NCBI GenBank assembly: GCA_014879675.1
Contig: JACSRQ010000116.1
Location: 1 to 35,645 of the forward strand
DNA: 35,645 bases
Reading direction: 5' to 3'
Origin: Ignavibacteria bacterium
GTDB taxonomy: Bacteria > Bacteroidota > Ignavibacteria > Tepidaquicellales > OLB5
Positions 26,853 to 35,207 of this stretch are shown one piece after another. Within the stretch, counting starts at the first letter, position 1, and each line of letters opens with the position of its first letter. The notes below the pieces were generated by a model. That model did no database searches and had not been told where the DNA came from. It saw only the letters and a list, made by a program, of their open reading frames with translations. A program made the position numbers and the translations under genes.

Positions 26853-27497
26853 ATGAGCATGAAGATTATATGGACTTTAAGGATTGCAGGAATTTTACTG
26901 TTGCTCGCTCTTGCATGGTTCTTTTTATTTTCCCCCTGGTCTGGTTGTAACAGGCCGGATGTTCCGATCACCCCGTTAACGGTTGTCAACCCGGCATTGC
27001 AGGGTACATTCACACAAGTGCAGCATACCGATACTGTTAAAATTCCTTTTATCAAAACCGTGTACATAAAAGAAGTACAGCCCGAGTACATTCAGGTTGT
27101 TAAGGTCGATTCTGCAACACGGCTGATCATAAAAAATTGGGATGTGATGACTAAGGTTGATAAGCAGGGTCGCATCTTGAAAATCTATACTTACAACGAA
27201 AATGATTCACTGCTTAAATACAGTGAATATGAAGTGGCAAACGACTTCACCGCCACCTCAGCAAATCACAGGATCGTTGTAAGGTATCAACGCTTTGGAT
27301 ATGAGAGTCCGTTTTTTACTGCGGAGTATGTAAATAATGCCGCATGGAATAACCAGCGTGCTTATCTCGGCTTTGAAACGGGTGTCAATTATGATGAAAG
27401 GCTTTTTCTGAATCTCAACCCAAAATACAACGTGCTTGGCAAAGGTTCATTCATTGAGAACCTTGACTTCTCGCTTAAGGCATCGCTCAAATTTTGA
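26853..27497 (+). CDS. Membrane-anchored phage protein (spanin-position)
   Basis: N-terminal TM IIWTLRIAGILLLLALAWFFLF; ATG at 26853 inside ORF 26784..27497. Confidence 0.55.
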   Translation: MSMKIIWTLRIAGILLLLALAWFFLFSPWSGCNRPDVPITPLTVVNPALQGTFTQVQHTDTVKIPFIKTVYIKEVQPEYIQVVKVDSATRLIIKNWDVMTKVDKQGRILKIYTYNENDSLLKYSEYEVANDFTATSANHRIVVRYQRFGYESPFFTAEYVNNAAWNNQRAYLGFETGVNYDERLFLNLNPKYNVLGKGSFIENLDFSLKASLKF

Positions 27498-27530
27498 ACT
27501 AACTTTTTTATAAAACTTAATTTCTTAACA

Positions 27531-27761
27531 ATGAAAGCAGACCAGATTAAAGAGGCTATTAAAAACAAAACCCCGCTTTTCTTTTTGAGCAACAAAGGCG
27601 TTACAAAGGATATTCCCGTCAGGGTTGTAGAGACCACTGACGAGAACGGGACATCCGCTTTGGTTTACACTGCCAATACAGGCTCTACCGCAAGGTCGCC
27701 TGAAAAATTCTTTGAATCACAGGCAGAGCTTGGAAAGCATATTGCAGGCGATACAGAATAA
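27531..27761 (+). CDS. Hypothetical phage protein
   Basis: 76-aa ORF with conserved upstream leader. Confidence 0.6.
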   Translation: MKADQIKEAIKNKTPLFFLSNKGVTKDIPVRVVETTDENGTSALVYTANTGSTARSPEKFFESQAELGKHIAGDTE

Positions 27762-27795
27762 TTAACGATTTTTTTTAAAACTAACTTTCTAAAAA

Positions 27796-28305
27796 ATGGC
27801 TTTAGGTAAGAACAGAAACCGCCGTAAAAAATGGTCTGGAGACGATACCAGGATAAAACTCGGGTCAACCTGGACTAATATCGGCAAACAGCTAAAGTGG
27901 ACTCTTGAGTATATGTACGAAGCTGAAGAGGATACTTACGCTGATGGCACAACAGACCTGATAGAAAGCAAACAAAAAGCTGTGTTAAAGATTGAAGGTG
28001 CTCAGACCTCAATCGAGGAGCTTGGTTTGCTTGATCAGCTTATCGCGCTCGGAACTGTTGAGGTTGCTTTATTAGGACACTCGAACATTGACGGCAACGT
28101 GCAGTATTTCTATATCCCCGCTGCCGCGCCTTCAGGCGGATGGTCACTCGAAAGCGGCAACAGGAAAACCGATCTTGTTTTAAGCTGCTCTCCGCAGCCG
28201 GATATATTCGAAACAACCACTGAACAAATGCCGGCTGACTTTGTTGTAGCGGATACAACTTCAACGAACCGTTTCTTCAACATGATGGAAACGGCAATTG
28301 CATAA
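27796..28305 (+). CDS. Probable major tail (tube) protein
   Basis: 169 aa; position upstream of tail chaperone; followed by strong terminator. Confidence 0.55.
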   Translation: MALGKNRNRRKKWSGDDTRIKLGSTWTNIGKQLKWTLEYMYEAEEDTYADGTTDLIESKQKAVLKIEGAQTSIEELGLLDQLIALGTVEVALLGHSNIDGNVQYFYIPAAAPSGGWSLESGNRKTDLVLSCSPQPDIFETTTEQMPADFVVADTTSTNRFFNMMETAIA

Positions 28306-28313
28306 TTAATTAA

Positions 28314-28345
28314 CCCCTGCGGGCTTATTCCCGCGGGGACTTTTT
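28314..28345 (+). terminator. Intrinsic terminator after probable tail tube gene
   Basis: cccctgcggg-cttatt-cccgcgggg then acttttt. Confidence 0.78.
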
Positions 28346-28366
28346 AAACTATATTTCAAAAAAACA

Positions 28367-29005
28367 ATGAGGCTAAAAAATTTATTTTCATTTAGCGTGT
28401 TTCTTCTGGTCTTCGCATTTGCGCAGATCTGGACTCCCCCTGCCGGTGGTCAGGAGCTTTATCCATCCAAAAAGCTCGCAATTGGGGACTCCTCACTCTG
28501 GGCTAAGACGGGCGGTTACTCCCCCGTGCATGTTGAGCTTGGGGATTCTTCTGATTCGAGAGTAGATACCTTTAAAGTGTATGTTGGTATTCCGAAACCG
28601 GGTACGCTTGCAACTGATACGGGCTATATATGGAAGCAGGTATTCGTAAAAGTTCAAAACGACACGAACACTACAAATCCTGTGGCTGTGTATAAGGATG
28701 TTCTCTTCCCCGGTGATGGGGCAGTAGGTATCTATGAAGTGCTCTACCAGAATCCGGCAGCGGTTAAGATCGTCAGAGTCAATTCCGGCGGCGGGTTAAC
28801 AGGAAACCGTCCAAGCTGGGTATCTATTAAGGGTATAAAGAAATATGGCTCGCTTAATAGAAATGATTTTGGATTGAGAGTGGATTTGAAATCCGCAAAC
28901 AATAAGAAATCGATCTATTCAGGACTTTCCACAATGGTATTGAATGGCTCTAAGAGTTCATTGGTTTACCAGGGTAAGAAGTTCCGGTACAATTTAAGGA
29001 TGTAG
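28367..29005 (+). CDS. Signal-peptide-bearing protein in tail module
   Basis: MRLKNLFSFSVFLLVFAFAQIWTPPAGGQELYPS: Sec-type N-terminus. Confidence 0.65.
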   Translation: MRLKNLFSFSVFLLVFAFAQIWTPPAGGQELYPSKKLAIGDSSLWAKTGGYSPVHVELGDSSDSRVDTFKVYVGIPKPGTLATDTGYIWKQVFVKVQNDTNTTNPVAVYKDVLFPGDGAVGIYEVLYQNPAAVKIVRVNSGGGLTGNRPSWVSIKGIKKYGSLNRNDFGLRVDLKSANNKKSIYSGLSTMVLNGSKSSLVYQGKKFRYNLRM

Positions 29006-29094
29006 CGTTTTCCATGTTAACGCTCCCTATCCCCCAATATTCCTGCAAAGGTGAGGGGGATATTAAATTTTAATAACTACAAAAAAATAAGAAC

Positions 29095-29616
29095 ATGGAA
29101 CTGATTATAATTATTGTTTTATCCGCTTTAGTAATTACTATCCCTTCAATACTTTACTTTAAATTCAAGAAGCGTTCTGTTCCCGGCAAAGCGAACCTGT
29201 TCAGCAACTCCGGAAGGCGCGAATACCAGTTTGCAAATGGGCTAAAATGCGCAATGGAGTGGCTTACTATTGCACAGGAAAAGGCACTGCTTGACCTTCT
29301 GGTTAAGCTCGATCTTAAAGACTGGAGCGACCTTGCAAATATTGATTTCAATAAGCTGCATAAGGTTCTTGTTGAAGCTGATGGGCTGTGTAAATTTCTC
29401 GATATAATATTGCTGGATAAGGAATTTTCCGGCGCGTATGTTGACCCCGATACATATTACAACACACTTCATACCCCTGAAGTGGAGGTAATTATAAAGG
29501 ATTTTTTTTCTTTAAATCCCTCGAAGCTGGCGATCTTGCAGAACACCGTATTAACTGCGGCTTCACAGATGCTGAATACGATCCCGAGTATGGGTGGGGA
29601 AAAGAAGAGGGATTAA
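29095..29616 (+). CDS. Tail assembly chaperone, short (G-type) product
   Basis: 173 aa immediately upstream of tape measure; overlaps -1 frame extension. Confidence 0.75.
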   Translation: MELIIIIVLSALVITIPSILYFKFKKRSVPGKANLFSNSGRREYQFANGLKCAMEWLTIAQEKALLDLLVKLDLKDWSDLANIDFNKLHKVLVEADGLCKFLDIILLDKEFSGAYVDPDTYYNTLHTPEVEVIIKDFFSLNPSKLAILQNTVLTAASQMLNTIPSMGGEKKRD

Positions 29617-29861
29617 AAACATCAGATTATGACCAGTGGGTTGAGGAAAGAACTCCTGAATTTATATCAAACCACTCACCCCTTGAAAATGAATTGATGT
29701 TGAGAAAACAAGGCTACGCTAAAGATGAGATCGAAAACATGAAAGCAGTTGAGTTACAGAAAATACAGTTTGCTTTATACAAACAAAATTATATGGACTG
29801 GTACGGTTATCAAAAATTTGCTCCGGATAGCGATGCCGGAGATTACGAGGATGAAAACTAA
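29095..29861 (+). CDS. Tail assembly chaperone, -1 frameshifted (GT-type) product, about 255 aa
   Basis: T_TTT_TTT slippery run at 29502-29509; -1 frame open to TAA 29859-29861, encoding FFKSLEAGDLAEHRINCGFTDAEYDPEYGWGKEEGLKTSDYDQWVEERTPEFISNHSPLENELMLRKQGYAKDEIENMKAVELQKIQFALYKQNYMDWYGYQKFAPDSDAGDYEDEN; tape-measure ATG at 29862. Confidence 0.85.
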
Positions 29862-32027
29862 ATGTCAACTTTAGGGGATGTAAAAGTAATTCTTTCTCTC
29901 GACATAGTTCCTTTTACCGAAGGAATGAAATCAGCTTTGCGTATTGGTGAAGCCGGGGGAAAACAATTGCAGGATATTTTATCCCTGAAGCCCGGTGCAT
30001 CTGCCGAGTTCACCGTTTTTGATGCAGAGATAAAAAAGCTTGCCGATACACTCAAAGACGAGGTGGCTCCCGCGGCGCAGGAAACCGAAGCTAAACTTAA
30101 CGATCTTGCCGATCAGCTTGAAAACAATTCCGGCAATGCTTTTAAGACTCTCAACGGCGCGATAAAGCAAGCCAAAGCAGATGTGCTCGAGTTCGGCGCG
30201 AATACAGTTACAGCTTCAGACTCTACTAAAACATACGGGCAGGTGCTCCGCGGACTTGTTGAAGAGAAAAAAATTCTTGCCCGGCAAACCAAACAGGCAG
30301 GTGAACAATTTTCCGGCTTCGCATCCTCACTCGGTATAGCCGGAATGAATGTCCGTAATATCATTACCGATATCCGTAATCTCAACGCTGAAGAGCAATC
30401 AACCTCAGAGTTTGCGATGTCGGTTGCCCAGATCGGTGTAAGTGCTCTTGCCGCCGCACCCGCAATATCGCAGTTAAACATCCAGTGGAAAGCTCTCGGA
30501 GGTACAGGAATGTTCCTCGGCGGCTCGGTACTGCCAACTATCCTTTCGGGAGTGGTAGCTGTTACCTCTGCTTATGGTATGATGATCGGTCATATTGTGC
30601 ATCTTAAGGACGAATTAGGCAGGATAGGTCAGGTTCTTTCCGGGCAGATGTCTTACTGGGATGCGCTGAAAATGAATCTGCGTGATGTTTCTTTCGGGTT
30701 GATAGACCTCACCGATAACGCCGATAATGCCACGCGCTCACTGCAACAGTTGTTATCACTTTCGGTCTCTTCCGGTAAGCAGTTCCAAAACCAGCTTGAC
30801 CTGCAAAATTATGAAGCGAAGTTCCAAAAGGGCGGTGAGTTTTTTAATGCCGGATACTCCAAAGAAGAGATCAAGGCGTTAATTGATAATTACAAAGCTC
30901 TTCAGAATGTTAAAACGGAATACGAACAACAGCAGGAGCGTGAAGATCAGAGCAAAAAGAACCAGACTGAATTAAACTACGAGCAAAGCAAGAAAAAAAA
31001 TTCGGGCAGTTCTTCACGATACAAAACTGAATCAGAGGAGCTCGACCAGGTTGCGCAAAAACAAAAGGAACTTATTAAGATTCAGGCAGAGTATGACGAT
31101 GCCGTAGCGAAGGGATATAAGGGTTATGCTGATGACCTGAAGATCAAGCTCGATGAGATAAAAAAGCAGATCGAGTACCTTATTAATGGTGCTAAAGAAA
31201 AATCTTTTGATGGCTTTGAGCCTAAAAGGATAAAAGATGAAACGGGTGTACTCGACTCAAGCCGTGGCGCGCAATTGATAGCAATTGAAGAGTTGCTCTC
31301 CGAAAAACGGATCGGGCTGATACAGAACGAGTACGATAAAAAGATAGAGCTTATCAATAAAGCATATTTTGAAGAACTCCGGCTCATTAATACACGCGGC
31401 GGAAAGTACCAGGGGGCAACCGATGGACAGCTTGAGCGCGCGAAGGGGATGGTAGAGCTTGAGTTCATGCAGCAAATCGCTGATCTTGATGCCGCAAGGT
31501 GGACAAAGTCAATCAATGGCGCAACACAGGTGTTCCAGATACTTTCTAAAAGACCAACGAACCTGTTTGGTTATTTAGCGCAGGCGATATCAATGGCGGC
31601 AACCTTCGCCTCGCTGATGGGCTTGGCATCCGCGGGCCCGCTTGGTGCAGTTGCCGGGCTGTTCGGCTTTCTTGGAGGCTTGTTTGATGGCGGCGGACAC
31701 ACTGGAGGTACTAATCCAAGGCGCGCTGCCGGAATAGTACACGAACAAGAGTGGGTTGCCCCGGCATGGATGCTTAACAGTATGCCGCAGACCTTTGCAA
31801 TGCTCGAAGGAATGAGGCGTTCAGGTTCAGTTGGAAGGTCAAGCTCTACGCCGGGTTATTATGGCGGCGGAAGGGTTTCTTATCCCTCCAATTATACCAG
31901 TAATACCGGAGACGGGAATATTACTATTGAGCTTTACAGTGAAACAACAGACCACCTTTTGGCTAAAAATACCTCAAGAGGTAACAAAAAATTGTTAAAG
32001 ATAAATACAAAAGCAAAGCTGAAATGA
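29862..32027 (+). CDS. Tail tape measure protein
   Basis: 721 aa, coiled-coil N-terminus, hydrophobic Gly/Ala-rich stretch AAGIVHEQEW region typical of TMP C-termini. Confidence 0.82.
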   Translation: MSTLGDVKVILSLDIVPFTEGMKSALRIGEAGGKQLQDILSLKPGASAEFTVFDAEIKKLADTLKDEVAPAAQETEAKLNDLADQLENNSGNAFKTLNGAIKQAKADVLEFGANTVTASDSTKTYGQVLRGLVEEKKILARQTKQAGEQFSGFASSLGIAGMNVRNIITDIRNLNAEEQSTSEFAMSVAQIGVSALAAAPAISQLNIQWKALGGTGMFLGGSVLPTILSGVVAVTSAYGMMIGHIVHLKDELGRIGQVLSGQMSYWDALKMNLRDVSFGLIDLTDNADNATRSLQQLLSLSVSSGKQFQNQLDLQNYEAKFQKGGEFFNAGYSKEEIKALIDNYKALQNVKTEYEQQQEREDQSKKNQTELNYEQSKKKNSGSSSRYKTESEELDQVAQKQKELIKIQAEYDDAVAKGYKGYADDLKIKLDEIKKQIEYLINGAKEKSFDGFEPKRIKDETGVLDSSRGAQLIAIEELLSEKRIGLIQNEYDKKIELINKAYFEELRLINTRGGKYQGATDGQLERAKGMVELEFMQQIADLDAARWTKSINGATQVFQILSKRPTNLFGYLAQAISMAATFASLMGLASAGPLGAVAGLFGFLGGLFDGGGHTGGTNPRRAAGIVHEQEWVAPAWMLNSMPQTFAMLEGMRRSGSVGRSSSTPGYYGGGRVSYPSNYTSNTGDGNITIELYSETTDHLLAKNTSRGNKKLLKINTKAKLK

Positions 32028-33352
32028 GAATCTTAATATGGAAATATAAAATTACAAGTTTAACCGGCGGCTATAAGTATAATTATTTCCAGCAGCCCCA
32101 GTATTATGATTTCATAAATATTGAAAATATTCTCTATAAGGATTTTCCGCTTTATAAAGAGGCATACAATGACGACGAGGATGGGGTTAATGGATTCAAC
32201 TTCGGATATCAGTCCATATTTTTCAGCATGAATCAGCCGGAACGCTCAGCTTTTGGTAACAGTGATATATACAGCTTCCTTACTTCTAAGCCCGGTGGTT
32301 CTGATCCACTGTTCTTATTTGTTATCGATAACGGTTCACGGATTAGCGCCGGAACTGCACACATCGATGATATCGAAGTAAACAAAATGTGGGGGCAAAA
32401 AGGCATAACCGTTGACCTGACCAGTATAGAAAAAGAAGCAACAGACTATCTTGCAAGTATAAATTTGGCATACCATCCCACGGGAGACCAGCCTTTACTT
32501 GAAACGTACCTGCGGGTTCATCATTTCAAAGATGTGGGAGCTCTGTTAACATTAAAAAGTGAGATCGCTGATATCCACCAGAGGGTAAACGGTAACGTAC
32601 GGATCAGCAGTGACAATTATAATGGGATGTGGGAAGGCGGATTAAACAGGGGTTACAGCGTTTGGGAGGGCTTGAAAAGTATAATTAAATTGATCGGCTG
32701 TAGGTTTCGTGTTACCCTGAAAACATTCAATGGGCAATATCCTACTTTCAATTTTGTGCTGCACTGGAGAACTGCCTCAACGAACCGGATCGAAAATTTA
32801 ATATACAAGCCTGTTAAAGAAAGGTATATCGCGCCATCGCATGAAAACCTTTTGATACTTACCGCACTACAGGCGGGTCCCGCGCCCGATACCTACAAAG
32901 GCATACTCATTATGAAAGACCGGGTTGTAATTTACGAGGAGGGTGATGGCGGCGCGTTCCAGTTGAACTACCAGGGCACGGGAAAACTGTATGTTAACGC
33001 TCTGGGTGGAGTGCTTCCTGAAAACCAGTTTACAAGAATTGATATCCCCATGCATGCGAACAATTGGCTGGCAGCATCGTACGAAAATACAATCTTTGCA
33101 AGAATACTTCATCAGGAAGGTCGCACTCCATTGTTCTGGTACAACAATGATATTCTTGAAAAAGTGACGGCTGTTGAGTACGGGTATCTTCTTGCCGGAT
33201 CGAAAAAAAGATTTGAGATTGAAAGTTATTATGATGATTCATTGCGCGTAGGAACTGAAGCTGATATTGAAGGGGTAACCTGCATTTGTGAAGAGATCTC
33301 GGAGAGCTCTGAAGTAAGAAAGATTCAAAAAGGCTACTGGATCGAAAAGTAA
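32024..33352 (+). CDS. Distal tail / baseplate protein
   Basis: 442 aa overlapping TMP stop. Confidence 0.55.
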   Translation: MRILIWKYKITSLTGGYKYNYFQQPQYYDFINIENILYKDFPLYKEAYNDDEDGVNGFNFGYQSIFFSMNQPERSAFGNSDIYSFLTSKPGGSDPLFLFVIDNGSRISAGTAHIDDIEVNKMWGQKGITVDLTSIEKEATDYLASINLAYHPTGDQPLLETYLRVHHFKDVGALLTLKSEIADIHQRVNGNVRISSDNYNGMWEGGLNRGYSVWEGLKSIIKLIGCRFRVTLKTFNGQYPTFNFVLHWRTASTNRIENLIYKPVKERYIAPSHENLLILTALQAGPAPDTYKGILIMKDRVVIYEEGDGGAFQLNYQGTGKLYVNALGGVLPENQFTRIDIPMHANNWLAASYENTIFARILHQEGRTPLFWYNNDILEKVTAVEYGYLLAGSKKRFEIESYYDDSLRVGTEADIEGVTCICEEISESSEVRKIQKGYWIEK

Positions 33353-33364
33353 TCTAATATTCTA

Positions 33365-33895
33365 ATGGCAAAACAGTATGTAAATGGATATGATAAACCC
33401 CGCTTCCTTGTAGAATGGCGGGAAAACGGTGTTCCTCAATCAGAGTTGATTGAGATCAGCTTTAAGTATAAAGCATTGCGTGAATTTTACGAGGCAATTG
33501 GCACTGTCGAAGTGTTCAAAGGCGGGCGCAGGATTATTGATATTGACCATGTGGAATATGAGTGGAGGCTTATATTTAACAACATCGAAAATCCTGACAC
33601 ACTCGCACTCGGCAGGCTTGAAAACCATAGTATTCTTAAAAGGCGCATTACAATGTGGCCCCACAGGGAAATTGAAGCAAGGAAATTTGTAGTGGGAGTA
33701 CTGCCTGAAAAGAGAGTGATAGATACCAATCCGCATCTTATGGGATATGATTGGGTCAAAAACAGAGGTCTTGAAATGACGTTTATCAGCTTAGAGCCCA
33801 TCAGTGAAGTAGATATACTTGATCCCAATACTTACTACGCAGGCATGGGCGGTTCATCAGAGCCCACTGGCCCGGTGAAAGGGGTGGTGCAGTAG
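33365..33895 (+). CDS. Hypothetical tail protein
   Basis: 176 aa, directly downstream of distal tail gene. Confidence 0.55.
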   Translation: MAKQYVNGYDKPRFLVEWRENGVPQSELIEISFKYKALREFYEAIGTVEVFKGGRRIIDIDHVEYEWRLIFNNIENPDTLALGRLENHSILKRRITMWPHREIEARKFVVGVLPEKRVIDTNPHLMGYDWVKNRGLEMTFISLEPISEVDILDPNTYYAGMGGSSEPTGPVKGVVQ

Positions 33896-33898
33896 GTT

Positions 33899-34510
33899 TT
33901 GGATAACAGTTCAAAAATAATTCTTGATTTATGTGGTGGGACGGGCTCCTGGTCTAAGCCATATAAAGATGCGGGGTATGATGTTAGAGTGATTACACTT
34001 CCCGAATACGATCTGCAAGATGAAAGAACTGTTGAATACTGTATAAGTTTAAAACCCTATGGAATATTGTTTGCCGTTGACTGTACCGTCTGGGCAAATT
34101 GCGGAGCTTGCTGGTTTAAAGGTAGAACCTCTGACGAAATCTTCTATTACAGCAAATTACTGGTAAAGGGATTGAGAATTATTTATGCAACAAACCCAAG
34201 TTTTTATTGCATAGAAAATCCGGTAGGGAAAATGTCTCAGTTTTTGGGAGTTCCGAATTTTAAATTTGACCCGTTTGAGTTCGCTGGTTATTCAGTTAAT
34301 CCCGAGAGTGAAGCCTATACAAAAAGAACTTATTTGTGGGGCAGATTTACCCCCCCCCCTAAGAACCCAGTTGTATGTTTATTCAAGTCAAATGGAAATT
34401 CCCCAAATGCTTGGTACAATAAAGTAGGTGGAAAATCTCAAAAGACAAAGGAACGCCGGAGTAAAACACCATCAGGTTTTGCAAAAGCATTTTTTCAAGC
34501 AAATCAATAA
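33899..34510 (+). CDS. C5-methyltransferase-like phage protein (Rossmann SAM fold; atypical catalytic motif)
   Basis: ILDLCGGTGSWSKPYKDAGYDV (SAM motif), VDCTVWANCGACWF, CIENPVGKM, YTKRTYLWGRF; start TTG at 33899. Confidence 0.65.
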   Translation: MDNSSKIILDLCGGTGSWSKPYKDAGYDVRVITLPEYDLQDERTVEYCISLKPYGILFAVDCTVWANCGACWFKGRTSDEIFYYSKLLVKGLRIIYATNPSFYCIENPVGKMSQFLGVPNFKFDPFEFAGYSVNPESEAYTKRTYLWGRFTPPPKNPVVCLFKSNGNSPNAWYNKVGGKSQKTKERRSKTPSGFAKAFFQANQ

Positions 34511-34517
34511 TAAATTT

Positions 34518-34961
34518 ATGGAAGCAATGAAAGCTACAAATAACAGATTTGAAACATGCGTTAACTTCGTGCTTGAAAGCGAAGGCGGTTTCGTAAACGA
34601 TAAGTATGATGCCGGGGGAGCGACTAAGTATGGTATATCCTCTGCCGCTTATCCAAAGCTCGATATAAAGAACCTCACTCTCGAAGCCGCTAAGGAAATA
34701 TACCGCAAAGATTATTGGGATAAGTGTGGTTGTGGTGAGCTTCCCCCTGGTATCGACTTGGTTGTATTTGATACTGCTGTTAACATGGGGTGTTCCCGGG
34801 CTAAAGGTTGGCTTGAGCAAACAGAGAATGTCAATATTTACCTTTCACTCAGGGAGTTGAAGTACGGTGCGATTGTTGATGCGAAGCCAAGTCAGAAAAA
34901 ATTCCTGAAGGGCTGGCTCAACCGCATTAAAAAAATAAAATCATTCTTAAATTTAAAATAA
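34518..34961 (+). CDS. Endolysin, GH108/N-acetylmuramidase-like
   Basis: FVLESEGGFVNDKYDAGGATKYGIS...YRKDYWDKCGCGELPPGIDLVVFDTAVNMG; ATG at 34518 inside ORF 34428..34961. Confidence 0.88.
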   Translation: MEAMKATNNRFETCVNFVLESEGGFVNDKYDAGGATKYGISSAAYPKLDIKNLTLEAAKEIYRKDYWDKCGCGELPPGIDLVVFDTAVNMGCSRAKGWLEQTENVNIYLSLRELKYGAIVDAKPSQKKFLKGWLNRIKKIKSFLNLK

Positions 34962-34968
34962 TCCTATT

Positions 34969-35190
34969 ATGGAAAACAAGACAATCACATTCAAAGATTC
35001 AGACGGCTTAGGGATTCCAAATGTAACGGTTATTTCTGATATACACGGCAGTCAAACTACCGGGTCGGATGGCTCTGTAGTATTCAGGCCAGATAAAGAT
35101 CAGAGCTTCACGCTGGATGAGACCACAGCCCCTCCAACAGAGATCGCCAAAGTTGAAACCAACTTTGTTTTCAAAACTATTTATTCATAA
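34969..35190 (+). CDS. Hypothetical phage protein with Ig/carboxypeptidase-regulatory-like pattern
   Basis: ITFKDSDGLGIPNVTVISDIHGSQTTGSDGSVVFRP. Confidence 0.5.
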   Translation: MENKTITFKDSDGLGIPNVTVISDIHGSQTTGSDGSVVFRPDKDQSFTLDETTAPPTEIAKVETNFVFKTIYS

Positions 35191-35207
35191 ACATAATTCA
35201 CACACAA

